Source: UMGS363 sp051891935
GTDB taxonomy: Bacteria > Bacillota > Clostridia > Oscillospirales > Ruminococcaceae
Length of the DNA: 21,721 nucleotides
Assembly: GCA_051891935.1 (NCBI GenBank)
Contig: JBJFFR010000037.1
Coordinates: 1-21,721, forward strand
Reading direction: 5' to 3'
Part shown: positions 16,598 through 21,721 of the stretch, in pieces
Numbering within the stretch: the stretch's first letter is position 1
Layout: each line of letters opens with the position of its first letter
The notes under the pieces: generated by a model
What the model was told of the DNA's origin: nothing
Seen by the model: only the letters and a program-made list of their open reading frames with translations
Database searches by the model: none
Translations under genes and position numbers: made by a program

Positions 16598-17215
16598 ATG
16601 AATATTGATAGATACACTTGTGCTATCGGAGGCATCAAGGCTCCCGATTCTCTGAAAAAATGCACTGCTGAGCTTTTAAAGGCTGAAAACAGCAGATTCG
16701 TAAAAACTGCTTCATCAAAAGGTATAATCAAAAAAACTGTGACTGTAACTGCGGCGGTTGTTATTGTAGGAGCAACCACAGTTTTTGCAGAAGAAATAAT
16801 CAGAAGATTTTATGGTGCTGACGGCAGCGAGATACAGTACAACGAATCGGAAAATGAAAGATCGGTCACCATTGAAAATGTTCACACAGATTATGTAAAG
16901 GTCATAAACGGAAGGGTATATTTCGTGCTTGGAGATATACAGATAGATGTTACAGACGAGTGCAGCGATACTTCCTATTACCGTTATGAGATAAAAAACG
17001 CTGACGGAAGCAGAAATGTTATTTTCATTGGCGGACCTGTTGAAAATCCCGGATGGGTAGAGCTTATTTTTGACTCCGAAGGTAAATATGTTACTAACAG
17101 AATGCAGATTAGGGGGGAAGATAACTGGTCGGATTTGGCTATGTACAATGAAGGTGTACCCTGCGGTGATTCGGTGTTAGATGAGATAAATGGGTTCCTT
17201 GGAGATGATCAATAA
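16598..17215 (+). CDS. Single-span membrane protein, probable anti-sigma factor of the preceding ECF sigma
   Basis: A 205-residue protein with a short cytoplasmic N-terminus (about 1-43), one membrane segment at about 44-65 (IIKKTVTVTAAVVIVGATTVFA) and an extracytoplasmic domain with beta-strand-like sequence (SVTIENVHTDYVKVINGRVYFVLGDIQIDVTD). Location directly behind an ECF sigma gene and this topology suggest it holds the sigma factor at the membrane until a signal arrives. No zinc-binding HxxxCxxC anti-sigma motif is seen. The ATG at 16598 has GGAGG 7 bases upstream; the ATG at 16592 is too close to the site. The sensed signal is unknown. Confidence 0.75.
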   Translation: MNIDRYTCAIGGIKAPDSLKKCTAELLKAENSRFVKTASSKGIIKKTVTVTAAVVIVGATTVFAEEIIRRFYGADGSEIQYNESENERSVTIENVHTDYVKVINGRVYFVLGDIQIDVTDECSDTSYYRYEIKNADGSRNVIFIGGPVENPGWVELIFDSEGKYVTNRMQIRGEDNWSDLAMYNEGVPCGDSVLDEINGFLGDDQ

Positions 17216-17233
17216 CTGATTTAGCTAAATTTT

Positions 17234-17268
17234 AATCGCACAGCAGAGTTTTTCTGCCGTGCGATTTT
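17234..17268 (+). terminator. Intrinsic terminator of the sigma / anti-sigma operon
   Basis: AATCGCAC (17234-17241) pairs with GTGCGATT (17259-17266) and GCAGA with TCTGC inside, one mismatch, a 5-base loop, and T-rich sequence after it (TTTTAT). It lies 19 bases after the stop and between convergent genes; A-rich sequence on its other side may let it act in both directions. Confidence 0.75.
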
Positions 17269-17306
17269 ATATTAATTGTTATTTGGCAAATTATATAATC
17301 CCGATT

Positions 17307-18503
17307 TCAGGATGATCCTCCGCAAAAATCTACAAATTCCTTCGGCACAAGCTTCTTCCCATTTGCCTTTAAGTTATATTCGGCTATTTCGGGATAATAT
17401 TCAAGTTCATGTATAATGACCGGGAGTTCATGTCCGAACAACTCTGTAATAATTCCCGATTTATGAAGCTGCTTTACTGCATTTGCAAGCACAGCCAATG
17501 AACCGCAGCTTTCAATGTATCGTACATATACATCATTATCATCACCAAAAAGCTTTTTCTCATTCTGAAGCCAGAATGCATAATTCCAGCGTGCTTCATC
17601 GTCGGAATTATATCCGCTCGCCGCTTTCTCTGTATTGTAACCGAGATAAAAAGATGATGTTCCGTTTGCTTCATTATCTTCAAAATATATAGATAATACA
17701 TATACATCGTCGGGGAAAGTGCCCCACTCGGACATAACCTTTTTCATCGCTTCTGTGACCTTTGCGGCTGTTATGTATTTTCTTGCAAACTTACCCTTGA
17801 CCGATATAAAGTGTCCCGTCCTGTCCCAAACTCCCAAAAGATTATTATTATCGTCATATTCATAACGGTAAAGTGCAAAGCTCATCAGCGCATCCACCTC
17901 ATTAAACACCACTACAACAGAACTTCTCCTGCCGATTTCATCATATTCATACAAGCACACGTCAGCGATATTTCTGCCGTCAAATCTGTATGTGTAACAC
18001 AGCTGCTTGCCTTTATATCCCGCAGCATATATATGATCCAATCCGCGTTGTCCAAAAGCAAGTCCGTATTCCATGCTATTCTCACGAATAATTATCTCAC
18101 GCTGTATTATATATTTGCCCGAAAGCTTTTCGGCACATATCAGATTATCGTCCTTATCAAAGCTGTAACAATAGTATTCGCTGCTATCCTCGGGAGCTTT
18201 TTTCAGACGATGTCCACGCCCGACATTTGTAACTGCAAGTTCAAATCCATCTCCGGGATGATATATTCCACGATTGAGAGCAAGTCCTTTGCAGGAGCCG
18301 TATTCCTCTCTTTCTGTCCTGCTCCATACATTTATTGTAAGCTCTTCCGACTTTGAGGAATACTTTTTCATTATTTCCTGACAGCTTTTTTTCTCACGCC
18401 GGGCAAATTCAAATATCTCTTCTTTGCCGTATTCGTGATATGGCTTGTCAAGATTTACGGGCTGTTTTTCAGCGAAAATGTCATCGGTAAGTCGTCTGTA
18501 CAT
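17307..18503 (-). CDS. Unrecognised 398-residue protein with YD-repeat-like segments
   Basis: A soluble acidic protein with no signal peptide or membrane segment. The middle part has Tyr/Asp-rich strings reminiscent of RHS/YD repeats: YYCYSFDKDDNLICAEK, CLYEYDEIGRRSSVVVVF, LYRYEYDDNNNLLGVWDRTG. The last 150 residues (VYVLSIYFEDNEANGTSSFYLGYN, EARWNYAFWLQNEKKLFG, ELFGHELPVIIHELEYYPEIAEYNLKANG) recall the DUF4303-like proteins that occur near polymorphic toxins, but this is a loose impression. AGGAG lies 8 bases before the ATG, and a perfect-consensus sigma-A promoter precedes it. Possible roles include an immunity or accessory protein for a contact-dependent toxin; there is no toxin gene in the window. 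Confidence 0.8.
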   Translation of the reverse strand: MYRRLTDDIFAEKQPVNLDKPYHEYGKEEIFEFARREKKSCQEIMKKYSSKSEELTINVWSRTEREEYGSCKGLALNRGIYHPGDGFELAVTNVGRGHRLKKAPEDSSEYYCYSFDKDDNLICAEKLSGKYIIQREIIIRENSMEYGLAFGQRGLDHIYAAGYKGKQLCYTYRFDGRNIADVCLYEYDEIGRRSSVVVVFNEVDALMSFALYRYEYDDNNNLLGVWDRTGHFISVKGKFARKYITAAKVTEAMKKVMSEWGTFPDDVYVLSIYFEDNEANGTSSFYLGYNTEKAASGYNSDDEARWNYAFWLQNEKKLFGDDNDVYVRYIESCGSLAVLANAVKQLHKSGIITELFGHELPVIIHELEYYPEIAEYNLKANGKKLVPKEFVDFCGGSS

Positions 18504-18550
18504 ATTTTTTCTCCTAAAAAAATCGTATAGTGCTTTTTGGAACCTATTTC

Positions 18551-18579
18551 ATTATATCCCCAAGTATCAACTCTGTCAA
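18551..18579 (-). promoter_or_regulatory. Perfect-consensus sigma-A promoter
   Basis: On the minus strand TTGACA (18579-18574), exactly 17 bases, then TATAAT (18556-18551). Both boxes and the spacing are ideal. It drives the 398-residue gene with a leader of about 40 bases. Confidence 0.85.
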
Positions 18580-18710
18580 GAATCAAGAGCAGAAATTAAA
18601 AAAGAACATTTCAATAATAATGTCAATCCTGACATTTCTGAAAAAAGATCATCACAGATCAAACCAAAAACTTGTAATCTGCACACAGTACAGAAGTGTC
18701 AATTTGAGAT

Positions 18711-18850
18711 TTTTGAAAAAATCAGAAATATTGATTTTTTCAAAATGCCGATATGCAGCCTATCAGTGTCGAAAGGACGACCTTCCTTTCTATGCTTGCT
18801 GTCATGCAAGCATAATGCCTATATACCGCTATCCAAAACGAAAACTGTAC
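18711..18850. repeat. Intergenic hairpin repeat module, copy 1
   Basis: A 13-base perfect stem (TTTTGAAAAAATC at 18711-18723 with GATTTTTTCAAAA at 18733-18745), then TGCCGAT, a degenerate GAAAGG...CCTTTC element (18771-18790), and a perfect stem TATGCTTGC...GCAAGCATA (18791-18814). ATAATGCCTATATACCGCTATC and CGAAAACTGTACA follow. The same blocks in the same order occur at 21260-21490. The interval 18504-18911 holds this, the promoter above and the hairpin below, and no gene. Confidence 0.8.
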
Positions 18851-18859
18851 ATTATAAAC

Positions 18860-18905
18860 AAGGCTTCCTGCAGCAATAGGTAAAACCATTGCCGCAGGAA
18901 GCCTT
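18860..18905 (-). terminator. Long hairpin after the minus-strand anti-sigma gene
   Basis: AAGGCTTCCTGC (18860-18871) pairs with GCAGGAAGCCTT (18894-18905) and GCAAT (18873-18877) with ATTGC (18888-18892), one mismatch between. It begins 6 bases after the end of the anti-sigma gene. The T content after it on the minus strand is modest (TTGTTTATAAT). Confidence 0.65.
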
Positions 18906-18911
18906 TAATAA

Positions 18912-20282
18912 TTATTCTGTTACCTTAATAATTGCATCACTTTTCTCGGCGGCAGCAGCTAAGTTATCGCTTGTTTCTCCGAAATTGATATACAGTGTAT
19001 CAAGATAGTCATCGTCAGCAATAAAGGCAAGGCGAACAGTAACGCTTTCGCCAGATTCGATGAGCGCACTGTTCTTTTCATGTGCACCGCTTGTGTAAAA
19101 GCTGAAATGACTGTTGTCAGAACCAAGCTTCTTATCTCCATAGCTTATTCTGATCGTTTCATCGGGATTTGGATAGGTGAGGTCTATGGCTTTTTCGTCG
19201 GCTATTCGGAACATTTTAGGGGAAAAGCATATCCGTCCCTGCTTGTTCCCGTTATTTGTGCAGGTAAGCGTAACTGTAATAACACTTCGGGAAATCTTTT
19301 CACGGCTTATTTCCTCGTCAATTGTGTTTACACCATCGCCCCGCTTTACCGTCACCCGTTCTGCCGTTAATTCGCCGTTTACGTCCAGATATTTTCCAAA
19401 ATCAACATCGAAATCATCATATCCGATGCTGTTGGTGGTTATACCGTCAAAATTCTTCTGCAGCGAAATATCCTCAATATGAACAACCAGATCTTCATTT
19501 ATATAATACTTAAAGCTGTCCCCCGCCGAAAGCACTTCTACCTTGCTCATATCCACTTCATCGGAATAGGTCACCGAGCTGCCTTCGTCAACACGTTCAT
19601 TACTATCCCGCCAGATTCCTGCCGTTTCGGTGTCCGATGGGATAAGCTCCAGACCCTCCGCCAGCTTTTGCACCTCGTCCATAGGAACGTCATTCACATA
19701 TATTTCCGCCACATACGGCGTATCGTCAAACAGCACCCAAAGCTGATCGTAACCACTGATCCTGTCGATAAACACTGCTGTTTTTCCTTCCACCTCAATG
19801 GTTTTTGCTTCCTCGGAAAACGTCACAGATTCGGATATACCCTTGCTTTCATCAAATCTGTAAAGTATAGGAGTCATTGCCATTTCGGAATTCGGGTCAT
19901 GATATTTTCCATCATACCTCATTACAAGTCCTTCGGGGATATAGCTGATTTTCAGCTGACGAAATCCCTCGAATTTTTCAGAAACAGCTTCACTTGTTAT
20001 CGGCTCAATTATAACATTCTGTTGATATGCTGCCGACTGCTCCGCACGGATCTGCATTATTTTGTTAGCAGCGTATACAGTTGCCGGAAAACAGGCTGCT
20101 GCGACTATCGCAATTACTGCACTCAGTTTTATTCTTTTGTGTTTCGGTCTGACAGATGAAATTAGCTCCTCACGGCGTCTGATATAGCCTTCTGAAAACT
20201 CGGGCTGTGGGGATTCCTCGGAAAATGCGTATTCAACTATATCATTCCATTCGCTTCCGCTGAAAATATTTTCGTTTTTCAT
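18912..20282 (-). CDS. Membrane anti-sigma-type protein with DUF4367-like and Ig-like regions
   Basis: A 456-residue protein. The cytoplasmic N-terminus (about 1-51, with SEWNDIVEYAF and EGYIRRREELISSV) is like other Firmicutes anti-sigma proteins. One membrane segment is at about 52-72 (KLSAVIAIVAAACFPATVYAA). Outside the membrane, residues about 105-215 look like a DUF4367-type region (LKISYIPEGLVMRYDG, IEVEGKTAVFI, DEVQKLAEGLELIP). Residues about 250-450 look like a beta-rich, DUF4352/Ig-like domain (VLSAGDSFKYYIN, VITVTLTCTNNGNKQ, ESGESVTVRLAFIADDD). It probably restrains the ECF sigma encoded just upstream. The ATG at 20282 has AAGGTGA correctly placed and lies 4 bases after the sigma stop; an ATG at 20303 within the sigma gene is less well supported. 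Confidence 0.8.
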   Translation of the reverse strand: MKNENIFSGSEWNDIVEYAFSEESPQPEFSEGYIRRREELISSVRPKHKRIKLSAVIAIVAAACFPATVYAANKIMQIRAEQSAAYQQNVIIEPITSEAVSEKFEGFRQLKISYIPEGLVMRYDGKYHDPNSEMAMTPILYRFDESKGISESVTFSEEAKTIEVEGKTAVFIDRISGYDQLWVLFDDTPYVAEIYVNDVPMDEVQKLAEGLELIPSDTETAGIWRDSNERVDEGSSVTYSDEVDMSKVEVLSAGDSFKYYINEDLVVHIEDISLQKNFDGITTNSIGYDDFDVDFGKYLDVNGELTAERVTVKRGDGVNTIDEEISREKISRSVITVTLTCTNNGNKQGRICFSPKMFRIADEKAIDLTYPNPDETIRISYGDKKLGSDNSHFSFYTSGAHEKNSALIESGESVTVRLAFIADDDYLDTLYINFGETSDNLAAAAEKSDAIIKVTE

Positions 20283-20286
20283 ATCG

Positions 20287-20790
20287 TCACCTTTCCTTTC
20301 CAAACCTAAGGTTCACAGATTTTTTTGCTCGTTCAAAATGTTTTCTGACCGTGGCCTCGTTCATTGACATTATATCTGCTATTTCTCTGTAAGGCAGTCC
20401 CTCACGTCCTCGGAGAATAACGATTTTTGCATCTTCCTCGTCCATATCCGAGAGGATTTTATCCGCAAGATCTTTATTTTCAAATTCCGCAAACGGAGCA
20501 TCGGAGCCGCTGTCTGCAGCAAATTCCTCGCATTCGTCAAGACTGTCAACACGGTTTGCGTTTTTACGGTAAATACTTATAGCAGTGCTTTTAATGACCT
20601 TTATGATATAAGTCTTAGTCTGAATGCTATCGGGAACACCTATTCTGTCAAGCTTCGTTATCAACCTTCCGAAAGCATCAGAAACTGCGTCCTCTGCCTG
20701 ATAATGGTTTTTCAGTATCGCCAAAGCTATGTGATACATAGGCTTTTCGTACAGACGGTACAGTTCTTCCAGCTTTTTATCCGAACGCAA
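20287..20790 (-). CDS. ECF sigma factor (TTG start)
   Basis: A 167-residue sigma-70 family factor. Region 2: ELYRLYEKPMYHIALAILKNHYQAEDAVSDAFGRLITKLDRI and TKTYIIKVIKSTAISIYRKN. Region 4: MDEEDAKIVILRGREGLPYREIADIMSMNEATVRKHFERAKK. The start is TTG at 20790 with AAAGGA 9 bases upstream. It is preceded directly and in frame by ATG ATG TGA, so no ATG start can be used upstream. CGTTTTAT (minus strand, 20839-20832) lies about 40 bases upstream and resembles the -10 region of the ECF promoter at 16098, so autoregulation is plausible. It forms an operon with the following anti-sigma gene. Confidence 0.85.
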   Translation of the reverse strand: MRSDKKLEELYRLYEKPMYHIALAILKNHYQAEDAVSDAFGRLITKLDRIGVPDSIQTKTYIIKVIKSTAISIYRKNANRVDSLDECEEFAADSGSDAPFAEFENKDLADKILSDMDEEDAKIVILRGREGLPYREIADIMSMNEATVRKHFERAKKSVNLRFGKER

Positions 20791-20843
20791 TCACATCATT
20801 CCTTTCTTTTTTGTAAGGCACCTTCTGTAGAATAAAACGTTTA

Positions 20844-21125
20844 GTGATGATGGTTTGTGACATTGTATTTTCATTTATTGCAGAAATTTTTGAATCTGCA
20901 AATGGGTGTGAAAGAAAAACACTCTCAATAAAAAGTCAGGCGATATATAATATTAGCAAGGACGAATTATCGGTTAGTTTTGATATAAACGATTTGTCCA
21001 ATCATCTATCCACCGAATACGCCAAGATTTACGAAACTTAGAAACGTACATTTATCGTTTTTGAGAAAATCGTCAAAATGGGTGTTGGCAAGAAAATTGA
21101 AAATCTGCTCACAGGCAAGGAGTAA
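20844..21125 (+). pseudogene. Small reading frame interrupted by an in-frame TAG (possible gene remnant)
   Basis: From GTG 20844 or ATG 20847 the frame reads 65 residues (with EIFESANGCERKTLSIKS and DELSVSFDINDLSNHLST) to a TAG at 21039-21041. It then stays open in the same frame for 27 sense codons (KRTFIVFEKIVKMGVGKK and IENLLTGKE) to a TAA at 21123-21125. Both parts look protein-like in residue usage. No ribosome binding site is evident before 20844. It may be a remnant of a longer gene, or a chance open frame. No homologue is recognised. Confidence 0.35.
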
Positions 21126-21180
21126 CCACATTGCATGAATTGTGTTTACAAAAGGCTGTTGCTTGATTATCGCAAGTGCA

Positions 21181-21216
21181 GAAAAGGTACACCTTTTCGG
21201 TCAGCCACAGGCTGAC
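21181..21216. repeat. Two adjacent perfect hairpins at the left edge of the palindrome array
   Basis: GAAAAGGT (21181-21188) and ACCTTTTC (21191-21198) form an 18-base palindrome with an AC centre. GTCAGCC (21200-21206) and GGCTGAC (21210-21216) form the next stem. Confidence 0.8.
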
Positions 21217-21259
21217 ACATTGTTAAGGGCTGTTTGCCCCTAAAACCCTGAAATGATTT

Positions 21260-21490
21260 TTTTGAAAAAATCAGAAATATAGATTTTTTCAAAATGCCGA
21301 TTTGAATCAATCGGCAACGAAAGGTGGACCCACCTTTTTACGCTTGCTGTCTTGCAAGCTAATAAAATCTATTCACATAGAAAAACGCAGATTATGTCAT
21401 TTCCCCGAAAAGTAATATTACTTTTCTATGCTTGCTATCCTGCAAGCATAATGCTTATATACCTCTATCTGAACCGAAAACTGTACAGTT
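21260..21490. repeat. Intergenic hairpin repeat module, copy 2
   Basis: Perfect 13-base arms TTTTGAAAAAATC (21260-21272) / GATTTTTTCAAAA (21282-21294) are followed by TGCCGATT/AATCGGCA (21295-21302 / 21309-21316) and AAAGGTGG/CCACCTTT (21320-21327 / 21330-21337). GCTTGC/GCAAGC follows (21342-21347 / 21354-21359). After about 45 bases of other sequence come a 20-base palindrome (21407-21426) and TATGCTTGC/GCAAGCATA (21427-21435 / 21442-21450), then ATAATGCTTATATACCTCTATC and CGAAAACTGTACA as in copy 1. The order matches 18711-18850, with an extra stretch inside. Confidence 0.8.
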
Positions 21491-21585
21491 TTTCATCGCT
21501 TGCGAGTGTTTCCGAAAAGATACGTATCTTTTCCACGCTTGCGGGCTTTCAGCCCAAAAGTCATATGACTTTTCAACGCTTGCGG
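21407..21585. repeat. Array of GAAAA-palindrome-TTTTC units with A(C/T)CGCTTGC-type flanks
   Basis: Four units have perfect palindromes: GAAAAGTAATATTACTTTTC (21407-21426), AAAACTGTACAGTTTT (21477-21492), GAAAAGATACGTATCTTTTC (21514-21533) and AAAAGTCATATGACTTTT (21556-21573). Each is followed within a few bases by TATGCTTGC, ATCGCTTGCG, CACGCTTGCG or AACGCTTGCG. Only the centres differ, and each centre is self-complementary. GGGCT/AGCCC (21543-21547 / 21551-21555) adds a further stem. No open reading frame of substance crosses it. Confidence 0.85.
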
Positions 21586-21623
21586 ATATCTTCATCACAA
21601 ATCGTATTCAACCGGGTTGAAAC

Positions 21624-21721
21624 TTATTTTCTCCACTTTTTGATCGGCTCACTTTTACCGCAATCGTCGGAGGTAGCAGGAAAATTCAACATCCATTCCG
21701 CATATTCTTCATCGGTGATAA
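21624..21721 (-). CDS. 3' end of a minus-strand gene running off the window
   Basis: On the minus strand an open frame enters at the right edge and ends at TAA (21626-21624), giving 31 residues that start ITDEEYAEWMLNFP and end KSEPIKKWRK. Codon texture resembles the core genes. It is too short to identify, and a chance open frame cannot be excluded. Confidence 0.45.
   Translation of the reverse strand, partial: ITDEEYAEWMLNFPATSDDCGKSEPIKKWRK

Noticed and set aside
18445..18883. Two overlapping plus-strand open frames (144 and 117 codons) in the intergenic region
   Set aside because: They run through the promoter and the hairpin repeat module and lack ribosome binding sites; better explained as chance frames over repeats.
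19479..20159. 226-codon plus-strand open frame
   Set aside because: It lies entirely opposite the anti-sigma gene, which has clear domains, a ribosome binding site and operon context; the plus-strand protein is His/Arg/Phe-rich without any family features.
21260..21600. Possible CRISPR array because of repeated short blocks
   Set aside because: Repeat units are palindromes of varying centre and spacing, not identical direct repeats separated by spacers of constant length, and no cas genes are nearby.
21432..21620. 62-codon plus-strand open frame
   Set aside because: It translates the palindrome array itself and shares its opening residues with the repeat copy at 18791, so the repeat explains it.

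Overview
The window looks like a chromosomal segment of an anaerobic Gram-positive gut or rumen bacterium of the Ruminococcus / Oscillospiraceae type. The basis is a Firmicutes-style recJ-rel-MBL-hemZ-rlmD gene string with strong AGGAGG ribosome binding sites, a RecJ and a long Rel protein of the Firmicutes kind, several small ECF sigma / membrane anti-sigma pairs, and intergenic hairpin repeats. The genus is an inference; no rRNA or tRNA gene is present to fix it.

Region 1 (1-8470, plus strand) is a tightly packed housekeeping operon: a possible 3' end of an upstream gene, recJ (DNA repair exonuclease), rel ((p)ppGpp synthetase/hydrolase), an MBL-fold hydrolase, a HemZ-type radical SAM protein, a small coiled-coil/zinc-ribbon protein, and rlmD (23S rRNA m5U methyltransferase) with an extra C-terminal module of different codon texture. 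Two hairpins (8475-8509 and 8532-8568) follow it.

Region 2 (8587-13370, minus strand) is a visibly AT-rich two-gene cassette, unlike its neighbours in base composition. The first gene encodes a 409-residue HEPN/TOPRIM protein. The second encodes a 1169-residue protein with a nuclease-like N-terminus and a very long alpha-helical body. The genes have their own promoter, are 44 bp apart and are probably translated together. I read this as a horizontally acquired, probable anti-phage (conflict) system, and it is the best candidate here for an undescribed system.

Region 3 (13499-14119, minus) is a soluble YdcF/DUF218-family protein with a perfect inverted repeat in its leader.

Region 4 (14275-20790) is a signalling cluster. 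It holds a large sigma factor with an extra C-terminal region of about 385 residues, an ECF sigma / anti-sigma pair on the plus strand (the sigma gene apparently lacks a normal start codon, with ACG at the expected position), an unrecognised 398-residue protein behind a perfect-consensus sigma-A promoter, and a second ECF sigma / anti-sigma pair on the minus strand. The anti-sigma proteins each have one membrane segment, so each pair probably couples a surface signal to transcription.

Region 5 (20844-21623) has no solid intact gene. It contains a small reading frame interrupted by an in-frame TAG and then a dense array of palindromes of the form GAAAA-(variable palindromic centre)-TTTTC, each followed by an A(C/T)GCTTGC block. 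Part of the same module also lies at 18711-18850. The last bases hold the 3' end of a minus-strand gene that continues outside the window.
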